DNA of 25,077 nt from JAQICB01 sp046482735 (GCA_046482735.1 JAWOEL010000106.1:1-25077); one strand, 5' to 3'; counted from the first letter of the stretch, positions 7,248-17,139 are shown. Numbers and translations: made by a program. The notes: a model not told the origin generated them from the sequence alone.

Positions 7248-8042
7248 TTAAAACATTATTCGGGCAATAATTGAATAATTGGCATTAAAGCCTGTTTCAA
7301 TTAAATTATAATTAATAAAATCTATCTGACCTCCGGTAAACACATAGTAATCGCTCAATGGAAACTGTATACCTGCACCAATTTGTGGACCATACCCAAA
7401 TGTAGAATAAATAGCACCTTCGTTTACATAATTTGTTGAAAAGTACATATTTCGTTTTACCGGACCTATTTCCATTTTATGAGAATCTGTTTGGAGAAGC
7501 GAAGCTATAAAACCAACATCTAAGTATGGTGTAAACATTTTTTCTATTGGAAATAGTATATGCATACCACCACTCACATTAAATCGTTTTTCCGAGGCAG
7601 AAATGGTGCCTTTTTCAGTGTTTGAATAACTGGAAGGATCTGTTGAAGTTTCTGTTAAATCGAGTACAAATACGCCATAGGAGTTTAATAATAAAATATC
7701 TAAATTAGTATAAAAACTAATAGTAGGACTGGTGTAATATTGCAGATTCAAGCCAACACCTATAGCAGGGTCGTAAATAAACCGTCCGGGAACTTGTTCT
7801 AAAGAAAAGTTGCTATTAAGATATTCACTGATATCCTCACTTGTTTGTTGTTGTCCCACAACATCATTCAAAGAAACCGGCCTGCTGAATGCACCATTAT
7901 AATATAAAGCATCATGCCGGTTACCAAAATACATTTCCACATTCACTCCCCAATACATACCAGGTTCTTTACCGCCATTTTGTGCATATAATGCCGATTG
8001 CAATACAATAATCAATGTTATAATACCATAAACATATTTCAT
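7248..8042 (-). CDS. Outer-membrane beta-barrel protein, hypothetical
   Basis: The frame opens at 8114, but that start would overlap the amylase gene by about 60 bases and bury the signal peptide. The Met at 8042 gives MKYVYGIITLIIVLQSALYAQ, with cleavage before Gln, and 264 residues. The mature chain has paired strands such as GVGLNLQYYTSPTISFYTNLDILL, RFNVSGGMHILF and PQIGAGIQFPLSDYYVFTGGQIDF, and ends NANYSIIARIMF; a C-terminal Phe is the usual BAM recognition signal. It is a predicted 8- to 10-stranded barrel of unknown role. It starts 10 bases after the amylase stop, so it is the last gene of the clpC run, and it converges on the MutY-like gene with a 12-base gap. Confidence 0.7.
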   Translation of the reverse strand: MKYVYGIITLIIVLQSALYAQNGGKEPGMYWGVNVEMYFGNRHDALYYNGAFSRPVSLNDVVGQQQTSEDISEYLNSNFSLEQVPGRFIYDPAIGVGLNLQYYTSPTISFYTNLDILLLNSYGVFVLDLTETSTDPSSYSNTEKGTISASEKRFNVSGGMHILFPIEKMFTPYLDVGFIASLLQTDSHKMEIGPVKRNMYFSTNYVNEGAIYSTFGYGPQIGAGIQFPLSDYYVFTGGQIDFINYNLIETGFNANYSIIARIMF

Positions 8043-8052
8043 CGATACATAT

Positions 8053-10407
8053 TTAATTAATATACGATTCTGAATTATTATAGATTTTGTGTGTATGTTC
8101 AACATGCCTGTCATCAGTATACATTATTTGATAGCTATAAGCAGGCAATGTGACAGTTACTTGTTGTGAATCAATTGTATACCTTATATCAGGATTTAAC
8201 CTCATATATTTTTTATCGTTCGAAAAAGAAGGTAATTCAAAAGAAATTGTAGCCTCGGAAGCCGCCTTGTTGAACATAACAATAGCAGAATAACAAAAAT
8301 AATTGCGTGAATATACGAGTTGCTGAACACTTTCATACAAAACACAAAAATCTCCATAAATTAATGCCAAATTATTTTTTCGCAATTGTAATAATTTTTT
8401 AGTCTCTGCCAGAGTCGATTGTTCATGTATTGATAATTTTTCGAAACGCATTGGTCTGCGATTATCAGGATCACCACCACCCGGCATACCGATTTCATCA
8501 CCATAATATATAACCGGAACGCCGGGGATGGTTGAAATACAAGCTGTTAGTAATAGTAGTTTTTTGTATCCCACCGGATTTTTAACAGTTATATGTCTGT
8601 TCCAACCTTCTTGTTCAGCATTTTGATTCATCTGCAAGTCTTCACCAGCATACGAAATAAAACGCGGCATATCATGATTACCGGTAATATATCCCATTAA
8701 ATTATGAGCACCAAAACTATAAATATCTTGTTTGATTGACGTTACAAGTGATTTAAAAGGAGCATGCTCGTATAAAAAAGTATTTCGAAGTTCATAGTAT
8801 ACATTAAACGAAAACTGACCATCATGAATACCTGAATTTATATACGATTGAAGCATTTCCCGACCACCAAAAGTTTCACCTATCTGATAAAGGCGACGAT
8901 TTTCTTTAAGCATCACCTCTTCTTTTAATTTTTTGGTAAGCATTCGCCAGAATTTGACAGACACATGTTTTGTTGCATCATACCGAAAACCATCAATATT
9001 ATATTTTTTCACCCAATCAACCGCAATGTCAGTCATTAATTCTAATACCTCAGGAACTTCGAAATTTAAGGTAGGTAAAAACTCTTCAAACCAGGTAGTA
9101 AAACGTTGATCTTCCCATCTGCCAATATTTAAACTCCCGTCAGGAAGTTTTAAATCTGTAACCCAATCAGGATGTTCGGTAAAAATAGGATTATCTTTGT
9201 GAACATGATTTGAAATATGATCAATAAGAATAGAGATATTATGAGTATGAGATTCAGCTATAAATTCATTAAACTCATTTTCTGTACCAAAGCGATCATC
9301 AATTTTATCTGATTCAACAGGCCAATATCCATGGTACCCGGTAAACTTTTGTCCATGAAGTTCCACATATGAATCCGGATTTTTCACTATTGGCGAAATC
9401 CAGATTGTATTAATTCCCAATTGTGGTATATACCCGTCAACAATTTTTTGAGTTACACCGGCAATATCACCGCCATGAAAATTTAATTTTGCATGAATGT
9501 CAGGTTCATGTACCGGACGATCATTATGAGTATTACCATTATAAAATCTATCAATAAGAATAAAGTAAATTATTTGCGCTTCTTTATCATCTTTGGTAAG
9601 CTGATTAGTCGAATTAACAATTTTGCCATATTCTAAAGGAATAAGAATATCCTGTGCCATATTGGTCTTAGAATAACAATAACAGCGAATAAACGATCGT
9701 TTTTCTTTTTGTGCAGCAAGCGGTATTGTTATCATCAATCGCTTATTAAAGAAAAAAATATTTTCATCAGCTAACACATTGTTTTGCCATAAAGCAAGAA
9801 TTCCAGTAACCTCTCCATCAACATGTATAACAATATTGGTATCTACATAATTGATAGGAGTAGCATGAATATAGGTATTTTCTGAAGGGAACGGCACTGT
9901 TAACAAAGAATTATAACCACCATATCCATTATCTATAACATCAGAATTTAATGGATCGGTTATCCAATTACCATCAACAATAATTTGATACGCATAAATA
10001 CCCGGTTCTATTTCCAGATTAATATGCCATTCACCATGTTCCGAATGCAAATTATATCCATCAGGATTCCAACTGTTAAAATCACCTGCAATTTGAACAG
10101 AATGAGGCATTCCCTCTAATGAAACAGAGTACGCGTATCTGATTTTTTTTGACTTAAATAAGGGGATATCAGTACATTCTCCATCATTAAAAGTAACATG
10201 AAGAACATCTACCGGTTTAAGTAGAGAATTATTAGTTACCTCAAGTAATACCTGATGTTTATTTTTATTTTCCCAAGCAGTAATTCCATTTGGTGCAGTT
10301 ATAGACTGTATTGTATCGCAATCATTTATATAATCCTCTAAACAAACTAATGTTTTTGAAATATTTAATTGTATAGGCGTATTAATATGAAAAACATGTT
10401 GCCCCAT
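8053..10407 (-). CDS. GH13 alpha-amylase-family enzyme with CBM48 module
   Basis: 784 residues. Order of parts: an N-terminal beta domain (about 1-88), a CBM48/AMPK-beta-like module (about 92-172: VQIAGDFNSWNPDG, YAYQIIVDGNWITDP), a further beta domain (about 185-260), a GH13 barrel (about 278-690) and a C-terminal beta domain. All four GH13 regions are intact: DHISNH (396-401), GFRYDATKH with nucleophile Asp477, GETFGG with acid/base Glu511, and GNHD with Asp579. Family members hydrolyse or rearrange alpha-1,4 (and some alpha-1,6) glucans. There is no signal peptide, so it is probably cytoplasmic, unlike SusA/SusG-type surface enzymes. It starts three bases after clpC. Exact activity (neopullulanase, amylase or cyclomaltodextrinase) cannot be told. 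Confidence 0.88.
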   Translation of the reverse strand: MGQHVFHINTPIQLNISKTLVCLEDYINDCDTIQSITAPNGITAWENKNKHQVLLEVTNNSLLKPVDVLHVTFNDGECTDIPLFKSKKIRYAYSVSLEGMPHSVQIAGDFNSWNPDGYNLHSEHGEWHINLEIEPGIYAYQIIVDGNWITDPLNSDVIDNGYGGYNSLLTVPFPSENTYIHATPINYVDTNIVIHVDGEVTGILALWQNNVLADENIFFFNKRLMITIPLAAQKEKRSFIRCYCYSKTNMAQDILIPLEYGKIVNSTNQLTKDDKEAQIIYFILIDRFYNGNTHNDRPVHEPDIHAKLNFHGGDIAGVTQKIVDGYIPQLGINTIWISPIVKNPDSYVELHGQKFTGYHGYWPVESDKIDDRFGTENEFNEFIAESHTHNISILIDHISNHVHKDNPIFTEHPDWVTDLKLPDGSLNIGRWEDQRFTTWFEEFLPTLNFEVPEVLELMTDIAVDWVKKYNIDGFRYDATKHVSVKFWRMLTKKLKEEVMLKENRRLYQIGETFGGREMLQSYINSGIHDGQFSFNVYYELRNTFLYEHAPFKSLVTSIKQDIYSFGAHNLMGYITGNHDMPRFISYAGEDLQMNQNAEQEGWNRHITVKNPVGYKKLLLLTACISTIPGVPVIYYGDEIGMPGGGDPDNRRPMRFEKLSIHEQSTLAETKKLLQLRKNNLALIYGDFCVLYESVQQLVYSRNYFCYSAIVMFNKAASEATISFELPSFSNDKKYMRLNPDIRYTIDSQQVTVTLPAYSYQIMYTDDRHVEHTHKIYNNSESYIN

Positions 10408-10410
10408 TTA

Positions 10411-12936
10411 CTATTCTGATTTTTTACTTCGTTTTTTACGTGAATTAGTTTTTCTTACAACAATCTCATCACGAACACAATCTATTGTTACTTTAGTATG
10501 ACCTTTCAAAGAGTGAGCTAACATAAATTCAGCCATAGGATCCTCTAAATATTTTTGAATAGCACGTTTAAGAGGACGAGCTCCGAATTTTTGGTCATAA
10601 CCTTTATCAACGATAAAATTGCGAGCAGCCTTGGTTAAGGTTAGCGAGATATTTAACTCATCAACACGAGCAAATAAATCCTGTAACTCAATATCAATTA
10701 TTTTGTCGATTTCTTTTTTAGATAATGTGTTAAACTGAATCATATCATCAATTCGATTCAAAAACTCAGGAGCAAAAGCCTTTTTAAGAGCTTTTTCCAC
10801 TACAGATTTTGAATAATCATCATATTGATCTTCTTTGGATTTTGTACTAAACCCAACATTGCTGCCAAATTCCGTTAATTCACGAGTACCGATATTTGAA
10901 GTCATAATAATAATTGTATTCTTAAAATCAACTTTACGACCAAAACTATCAGTTAAATGCCCCTCATCAAGAATTTGCAAGAGTATATGAAAAACATCCG
11001 GATGAGCTTTTTCAATTTCGTCAAGCAATACAACCGAATAAGGTTTTCTTCGAACTTTTTCTGTTAACTGACCACCCTCTTCATAGCCAATATATCCCGG
11101 AGGAGCACCAACAAGACGAGATACCGCAAATTTTTCCATATATTCACTCATATCAACACGAATAAGTGCATCTTTCGAATCAAATAAATATTCGGAAATC
11201 ACTTTAGCAAGTTGCGTTTTTCCCACACCTGTAGGACCAAGAAAAACAAAAGAACCAATAGGTTTTCGTGGATCTTTCAGCCCTGCACGATTACGTTGAA
11301 TCGCCTTAACAATACGTTTAATAGCCTCATCTTGACCAACAATACTGTTTTTTATTTCACTATACATTTTTAACAAACGCGTACTTTCTTCCTGAGCAAT
11401 TCTATTTACCGGAACACCGGTCATCATAGCAATAACAGACGCAACATCCTGTTCCGTTACCGGTTCACGTTTCGAAGCCAAGGCTTCTTCCCATTTTTGA
11501 TTTTCATCATCAATTTTTTGCAACAATTCTTTTTCAGTATCTCTATAACCTGCAGCTAACTCAAACTGTTGATTTCGAACCGCATCAATTTTATTTTCAC
11601 GCAATTCTTCAATGTCTTTTTCAAGTTTTTCGATATGTTCAGGCACCTGAATATTTTGAATATGCACTCTGGCACCGGCCTCATCAAGAGCATCGATAGC
11701 TTTATCGGGTAGGTGACGATCAGAAATATAGCGTTGAGTTAAATACACACACGCTTTTATAGCATCGTCTGTATATTCAACACCATGGTGACTTTCATAA
11801 TGATTTTTAATATTATTAAGAATTTCCATAGCCTCTTCAGCAGTAGAAGGCTCAACAATTACTTTTTGGAACCGACGCTCAAGAGCACCATCTTTTTCAA
11901 TATTTTGACGATATTCATTTAAAGTAGTAGCACCTATACATTGAATTTCTCCACGAGCCAATGCCGGTTTCAACATATTTGCCGCATCAAGAGATCCGGT
12001 AGCACCACCGGCACCAACAATTGTATGAATTTCATCAATAAACAATATAATGTTTTGAGCACGAGAAAGCTCATTTAACATAGCTTTTATACGCTCTTCA
12101 AATTGACCACGATACTTTGTTCCCGCAACAATAGAAGCTAAATCTAGCGTCACAACCCGTTTGTTGAACAAGATACGAGGAACCTGTTTTTTTATAATAC
12201 GAATAGCTAATCCCTCAGCAATTGCAGATTTCCCAACACCTGGTTCACCTAACAAAATAGGATTATTCTTTTTACGACGACTCAAAATTTGAGCAATACG
12301 TTCAATTTCTTTTTCACGTCCGACAATTAAATCAAGACGCCCCTCTTCAGCAGCTTTGGTAAGATTTATACCAAAATTATCCAAAACAGGTGTTTCATGA
12401 CGTTTTTCTGAACGGGGAGGAGTTGGTTGATTTGAACGCGGCGGAATTTTCATATCACTTTCATCATCGTCATCATCAAACGGAGTATGTTTATCTTCAG
12501 GAACCTGAATGTCCAGATTTTTTTTCACCTCTTCGTATGTTACATTCAGTGATTCAAAAAATTGAGTAACCATAGATTTTTTGTTTTTTAAAATAGCAAG
12601 TAATAAATGTTGTGCATCGGCTTTATTATGGGACATAATTTTAGCTTCGAGAGTAACTATTTTTAAAATTTTTTCGGATTCTTTATTAAATGGTATAGAA
12701 GATTGGAAATCTTCTGGTAAGGGATTTTTCTGACGTAATTCAGATTCTATTTTATCACGAACCATAACTAAATCAACACCCAAATCTTCCATTACTTGTA
12801 TTGCATGTGACGAACCTTCACGCAAAATGCCCAAAAACAAGTGTTCGCTCGAAATTAATTCATTTCCCAAACGAATAGCTTCCTCACGACTATATACCAA
12901 TATTTCACGTAATTTTTTTGAGAATATCGTATTCAT
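10411..12936 (-). CDS. clpC: ATP-dependent Clp protease ATPase subunit ClpC
   Basis: 841 residues, the expected ClpC size. Two N-terminal Clp-N repeats (1-145) bind adaptors and substrates; a linker rich in Asp and Pro follows (about 150-185). AAA+ domain 1 has Walker A GEPGVGKS (230-237), DEIH (301-304) and pore loop KYRG; the short middle domain (about 430-490) has the UVR-like coiled coil QQFELAAGYRDTEKEL that separates ClpC from ClpB. AAA+ domain 2 has GPTGVGKT (567-574), pore loop GYIGY and a VGF loop (694-696) that docks ClpP. With ClpP it unfolds and degrades damaged proteins. The 3-base gap to the GH13 gene suggests co-transcription. A 9-N9-9 inverted repeat lies 45 bases upstream. 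Confidence 0.96.
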   Translation of the reverse strand: MNTIFSKKLREILVYSREEAIRLGNELISSEHLFLGILREGSSHAIQVMEDLGVDLVMVRDKIESELRQKNPLPEDFQSSIPFNKESEKILKIVTLEAKIMSHNKADAQHLLLAILKNKKSMVTQFFESLNVTYEEVKKNLDIQVPEDKHTPFDDDDDESDMKIPPRSNQPTPPRSEKRHETPVLDNFGINLTKAAEEGRLDLIVGREKEIERIAQILSRRKKNNPILLGEPGVGKSAIAEGLAIRIIKKQVPRILFNKRVVTLDLASIVAGTKYRGQFEERIKAMLNELSRAQNIILFIDEIHTIVGAGGATGSLDAANMLKPALARGEIQCIGATTLNEYRQNIEKDGALERRFQKVIVEPSTAEEAMEILNNIKNHYESHHGVEYTDDAIKACVYLTQRYISDRHLPDKAIDALDEAGARVHIQNIQVPEHIEKLEKDIEELRENKIDAVRNQQFELAAGYRDTEKELLQKIDDENQKWEEALASKREPVTEQDVASVIAMMTGVPVNRIAQEESTRLLKMYSEIKNSIVGQDEAIKRIVKAIQRNRAGLKDPRKPIGSFVFLGPTGVGKTQLAKVISEYLFDSKDALIRVDMSEYMEKFAVSRLVGAPPGYIGYEEGGQLTEKVRRKPYSVVLLDEIEKAHPDVFHILLQILDEGHLTDSFGRKVDFKNTIIIMTSNIGTRELTEFGSNVGFSTKSKEDQYDDYSKSVVEKALKKAFAPEFLNRIDDMIQFNTLSKKEIDKIIDIELQDLFARVDELNISLTLTKAARNFIVDKGYDQKFGARPLKRAIQKYLEDPMAEFMLAHSLKGHTKVTIDCVRDEIVVRKTNSRKKRSKKSE

Positions 12937-12980
12937 AATTAATTATATTCCTTTTTTTATCTTATTATAAACTACATTTT

Positions 12981-13007
12981 GTACAATAATACTAAAATTT
13001 ATTGTAC
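12981..13007. promoter_or_regulatory. Inverted repeat GTACAATAA-N9-TTATTGTAC upstream of clpC
   Basis: Nine-base arms at 12981-12989 and 12999-13007 are exact reverse complements separated by nine bases. It lies 45 bases upstream of the clpC ATG and about 180 bases before gyrA. The 9-N9-9 spacing equals that of the heat-shock CIRCE operator, but the arm sequence does not match CIRCE (TTAGCACTC). A role as clpC operator is inferred from position only. Confidence 0.5.
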
Positions 13008-13102
13008 TTTAGACACGCTTTAGGGACAGAATTTACATTTTTTTTAGATAATGTGTTATGAACAAAAATTGTTAATAACTACATCTTTTTAAATTATGAA
13101 AA

Positions 13103-13110
13103 TATGTTTG
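13103..13110 (+). promoter_or_regulatory. Candidate -7 promoter element for gyrA (TATGTTTG)
   Basis: TATGTTTG fits the Bacteroidota TAnnTTTG element and would give a leader of roughly 70 bases before the gyrA ATG at 13190. No TTTG is seen at the usual -33 distance; the nearest TTG is about 31 bases upstream, which is too far. Confidence 0.3.
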
Positions 13111-13189
13111 GATTAAAGTACTTTGTTGCATTAAAGATAGAACATATATATCATTTCAATAGTTTAAAAGTTTTTAAAGTTATAAATAC

Positions 13190-15754
13190 ATGAATGAGGG
13201 CGAAAAAATAATTAACGTCAATATAGAGGAGGAGATGAAATCTTCATATATTGACTATTCAATGTCTGTGATAGTTTCACGTGCATTACCTGATGTAAGA
13301 GATGGATTTAAACCCGTTCATCGAAGAGTACTTTTTGGTATGCATGATTTAGGTGTTCGAGCAAGTGCATCATATAAAAAATCAGCAAGAATTGTAGGTG
13401 AAGTATTGGGTAAATACCACCCACACGGTGATTCATCTGTATATCTTACAATGGTACGTATGGCTCAGCACTGGTCTTTAAGATACCCACTCGTAGAAGG
13501 CCAGGGTAACTTTGGCTCGGTAGATGGTGACCCGCCGGCAGCAATGCGTTATACAGAAGCACGTTTACGAAAAATAGCTGAAGAAACATTAGTTGATATA
13601 GAGAAGGAAACAGTTGATTTTCAATATAATTTTGATGATACTTTATTTGAGCCAACTGTATTACCAACACGAATTCCTAATTTATTGGTAAACGGAACAT
13701 CGGGTATTGCCGTTGGTATGGCAACCAATATGGCACCGCATAATTTAAAAGATTCTATACAAGCTATTGTTGCCTATATTGATAATAATGATGTTGATAT
13801 AGAAGAGCTTACGAGCATTATAAAAGCACCGGATTTTCCTACTGGGGGCATTATATATGGCTACCAAGGTGTGAAAGATGCATACCAAACCGGGCAAGGA
13901 CGTATACTTATGCGTGCTAAAGTATCTGTAGAAACTGAAAAATCAGGCAAAGAAAAAATAATTGTTACTGAAATACCATATCTTGTTAATAAATCAGAGT
14001 TAATTAAAAAAACTGCTGATTTAATTATTGACAAAAAAATCGATGGAATTTCTGAGGTGAACGACGAATCCGACAAGGAGGGAATGCGTATAGCATACAC
14101 ACTTAAACGTGATGCGATAGCAAATATTATCATCAATAAATTATATAAATACACCTCATTACAAACATCTTTTAGCGTTAATAGCATTGCACTGGTCAAA
14201 GGCCGACCCCAAATGCTTAATTTAAAAGATATTATTCATTGTTTTGTAGAACACAGACACGATGTTGTTATTCGAAGAACCGAATACGAACTTAAAAAAG
14301 CTCAGGATCGTGTTCATATTCTCGAAGGATTAATTATTGCAAGTGATAATATTGATGAAGTAATATCTATAATAAGGGGTGCAGAATCTCAAACTGTTGC
14401 CAAAGAAAAATTAGTAGAACGTTTTGAGTTTTCTGAATTACAAGTTAATGCTATTATCCAAATGCGTCTTGGTCAATTAACAAAATTAGACCAAAACAAA
14501 TTACGCAATGAATATGAGGAGATTATGGCCTTAATTAAACATTACGAAGAAATTTTAGGAAATGAAGAACTTCGTATGGAAATAATAAAAGGTGAATTAT
14601 TAGAGGTAAGCGATAAATTTGGAGACGAAAGACGAACAGAAATTGTACAATCTGCTGAGGAATTTAACCCTGAAGACTTTTATGCAGATGAAGATATGGT
14701 AATAACTATATCACATCTCGGATATATAAAACGTACACCGCTTACAGAATATAAATTACAAAATCGTGGTGGGGTAGGTTCTCGCGGTGGAAATGCTCGT
14801 AATGAAGATTTTATTGAAGATGTTTTTATCGCATCTATGCATAATACGATGTTGTTTTTTACCAAAAATGGTAAATGTTTCTGGTTAAAAGTATATGAAA
14901 TACCAGAAGGAACAAAAATCTCAAAAGGACGAGCTATTCAAAACTTGTTGAATATAGAGCCGGGTGATTCTATAAAAACTTTTATAAATGCAACTTCTTT
15001 AAATGATGAAGAATATATAAATAACAATTTTATTGTACTGTGTACTAAAAAAGGAATTATTAAGAAAACAGCATTAGAAGCATATTCACGACCTCGCCAA
15101 AATGGGGTAAATGCAGTTACCATTCGAGAAAATGACGAATTATTGAATGCGGTAATGACTAATGGTAATCATGATATTTTAATGGCTGTAAAATCAGGAA
15201 AAGCAATACGATTCCCCGAAGCCAAAATACGTGCAATGGGACGTACAGCTACCGGAGTAAAAGGAATTACGTTAAATTCTGAAGATGAAGTGATAGGTCT
15301 GGTTTGTTTAGAACCCGGAGATAATAAATCAATTTTAGTTCTTTCCGAAAAAGGATATGGAAAACGCTCTTTATTAGACGATTATCGTATCACAAACAGG
15401 GGCGGGAAAGGAGTAAAAACAATAAATGTAACGGAAAAAACCGGTTCTTTAGTTGCCTTAAAAGCAGTAAATAATTCTGATGATATTATAATAATTAATC
15501 AATCAGGATTAACTATTCGAATAGAAGTATCAAAATTACGTGTTATGGGACGAACAGCTCAGGGGGTTCGATTAATAAATTTACGTAACGGAGACTCTAT
15601 AGCATCAATTTGTCCAATTGAAGTAAGTGAAGAGGAACACGAACAACGCTTATTGGAAAATCAATTAGATGAAGAAATTGATGATGAATCTGTTGATTCT
15701 GATGATACAAATTTACCGGATGATGAAACAGATAATCCAGAAGAAACAAAATAA
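13190..15754 (+). CDS. gyrA: DNA gyrase subunit A
   Basis: 854 residues. It carries the breakage-reunion domain (SRALPDVRDGFKPVHRRVL; catalytic Tyr121 in AAMRYTEARL), then the coiled tower, and the C-terminal six-bladed pinwheel. A gyrase box-like NRGGKG (about residues 736-741) favours gyrase over topoisomerase IV ParC. GyrA cuts and rejoins DNA so that the GyrB ATPase can introduce negative supercoils. In the quinolone-determining region (KYHPHGDSSVYLT) the Ser of E. coli S83 is kept (Ser82) but the D87 position is Leu86. The tail is very acidic (EEIDDESVDSDD). It is divergent from clpC and is followed 53 bases later by a TPR gene. Identification is secure. Confidence 0.97.
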   Translation: MNEGEKIINVNIEEEMKSSYIDYSMSVIVSRALPDVRDGFKPVHRRVLFGMHDLGVRASASYKKSARIVGEVLGKYHPHGDSSVYLTMVRMAQHWSLRYPLVEGQGNFGSVDGDPPAAMRYTEARLRKIAEETLVDIEKETVDFQYNFDDTLFEPTVLPTRIPNLLVNGTSGIAVGMATNMAPHNLKDSIQAIVAYIDNNDVDIEELTSIIKAPDFPTGGIIYGYQGVKDAYQTGQGRILMRAKVSVETEKSGKEKIIVTEIPYLVNKSELIKKTADLIIDKKIDGISEVNDESDKEGMRIAYTLKRDAIANIIINKLYKYTSLQTSFSVNSIALVKGRPQMLNLKDIIHCFVEHRHDVVIRRTEYELKKAQDRVHILEGLIIASDNIDEVISIIRGAESQTVAKEKLVERFEFSELQVNAIIQMRLGQLTKLDQNKLRNEYEEIMALIKHYEEILGNEELRMEIIKGELLEVSDKFGDERRTEIVQSAEEFNPEDFYADEDMVITISHLGYIKRTPLTEYKLQNRGGVGSRGGNARNEDFIEDVFIASMHNTMLFFTKNGKCFWLKVYEIPEGTKISKGRAIQNLLNIEPGDSIKTFINATSLNDEEYINNNFIVLCTKKGIIKKTALEAYSRPRQNGVNAVTIRENDELLNAVMTNGNHDILMAVKSGKAIRFPEAKIRAMGRTATGVKGITLNSEDEVIGLVCLEPGDNKSILVLSEKGYGKRSLLDDYRITNRGGKGVKTINVTEKTGSLVALKAVNNSDDIIIINQSGLTIRIEVSKLRVMGRTAQGVRLINLRNGDSIASICPIEVSEEEHEQRLLENQLDEEIDDESVDSDDTNLPDDETDNPEETK

Positions 15755-15807
15755 AAGAAAATTAAATGTGTTATAACAATATTTGTAATGTGTAAAAAAA
15801 GAAAATT

Positions 15808-17121
15808 ATGAGAAAAATTATTGCATTATTCGTATTAGTAGGTTTTTATTCCTTTGAACTAGTTGCTCAGCAAGTCGAAATTACATGGCCAATGGTCGTA
15901 GCTGAAACAGAAAAATCCGATGAACAAATTAAACATCACCGAAAAAAAGAAAAATCTCGTATATGGGTAGACCGCGGAAGAAAATATGTAGATTTATACA
16001 CTTTTGACTTAAAAGAAGCTTTTCCCGGGATGAATGAAACGGATGTGTTACATATTATGAAAAATACTCCTGAGAGTAAAAAAACAAAAGGAGATACTAC
16101 AATATATATATATCCTCGTTTAGAGTTATATTTTTCGGGTGGCAAACTCGTATCATATGAACGAACTGGAGAGGCTCTAGAATCTTTTCCATCAAAAGCA
16201 GCACCCTTAGATACAGCAAAACGAGCATATATACATGCACGTGAATTAGACAATGGCAGAAGATATGATGATATAGCAGAGAAATTAACCACTTTAGTAA
16301 ACTTATATACAAACGAAGGATATTATCATATCTTAGCTAAAGATTATGAAAAAGCATTGCCTTATTTTTCTCAAATTGTAGATATACTTGATACAGAATA
16401 TGATGATATGGCGGATTCCTCACGTGCAACAATGTTAAATGATTGTGCTGTAATAGCTTATATGGCCGAAGATTATGAAAATGCCATTTCGTATTATACC
16501 AAATCTATAGAACAAGGAAATAATACTATAGACGCATATGGTGGTATTATGAATAGTCAAAAGAAAAATAATGACACCATAGGAGCCATAAAAACTGTTA
16601 AAACAATAATTCAAGAATTTTCGGAAGATACGGCAACACTTGATTATATAACAGAGCTCGTAAATTTATATTTAGGGCTTGAAAAATATGATGAAGCACT
16701 TGAATTTTTAAATAAAGCTGTAGAGAAAGATCCGGAAAATACTAATTTTCTTTTAAATATTGCAATATTGCAAGAAACAAGTGGAAATAAAGAAGAAGCT
16801 ATTAAATATTATAAGAAGGTACTAGAAATAGATCCAAATAATATTGGAGCAAATGCTAATATGGCTTTGTTATACGTTAGCGATGCACGTGAAATATTAC
16901 AAGAGGCCAATGAAGCGTATGGAACTGAAAAGTACAAACCATTACAGAAAAAAGGACAAAAACTTCTTAAAAAAGCAATTCCATATTATGAAAAATATAT
17001 TGAAAATGAATCAGATGTATATTCAAAGAAAAATGCCTGTACCGATTTAATGTCAATATATTCTCAATTACGTATGGATGAAGAATATGAAAGAGTGGAA
17101 AAAATTAAAGATTCATTATAG
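15808..17121 (+). CDS. Exported tetratricopeptide-repeat protein
   Basis: 437 residues with a signal peptide (MRKIIALFVLVGFYSFELVA, then QQ). Residues 20-130 form an uncharacterised region with a charged KHHRKKEKSR segment and short beta strands (TIYIYPRLELYFSGG). From about 165 onward lie TPR units with the typical A/G-x3-Y/F-x8-A-x3-P spacing: DYEKALPYFSQIV, DYENAISYYTKSIE, KYDEALEFLNKAVEKDPEN and NKEEAIKYYKKVLEIDPNN, ending in another helical pair. TPR arrays bind proteins; the partner is unknown. Probably periplasmic or at the outer membrane; no lipobox Cys is present. It follows gyrA by 53 bases with no terminator between and is closed by a strong hairpin terminator. Confidence 0.85.
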   Translation: MRKIIALFVLVGFYSFELVAQQVEITWPMVVAETEKSDEQIKHHRKKEKSRIWVDRGRKYVDLYTFDLKEAFPGMNETDVLHIMKNTPESKKTKGDTTIYIYPRLELYFSGGKLVSYERTGEALESFPSKAAPLDTAKRAYIHARELDNGRRYDDIAEKLTTLVNLYTNEGYYHILAKDYEKALPYFSQIVDILDTEYDDMADSSRATMLNDCAVIAYMAEDYENAISYYTKSIEQGNNTIDAYGGIMNSQKKNNDTIGAIKTVKTIIQEFSEDTATLDYITELVNLYLGLEKYDEALEFLNKAVEKDPENTNFLLNIAILQETSGNKEEAIKYYKKVLEIDPNNIGANANMALLYVSDAREILQEANEAYGTEKYKPLQKKGQKLLKKAIPYYEKYIENESDVYSKKNACTDLMSIYSQLRMDEEYERVEKIKDSL

Positions 17122-17139
17122 TCTAGAAATAAAAATAAT

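Noticed and set aside
8043..8114. Extra N-terminal segment of the open frame from 8114 for the outer-membrane gene.
   Set aside because: It overlaps the amylase coding sequence and places the signal peptide inside the protein; the Met at 8042 gives a clean signal peptide.
13861..14199. Minus-strand open frames within gyrA, and similar ones opposite recG, the TPR gene, the SDR gene and the receptor.
   Set aside because: They lie inside strong conserved genes, show no family motif and have atypical composition; they are shadows of the coding strand.
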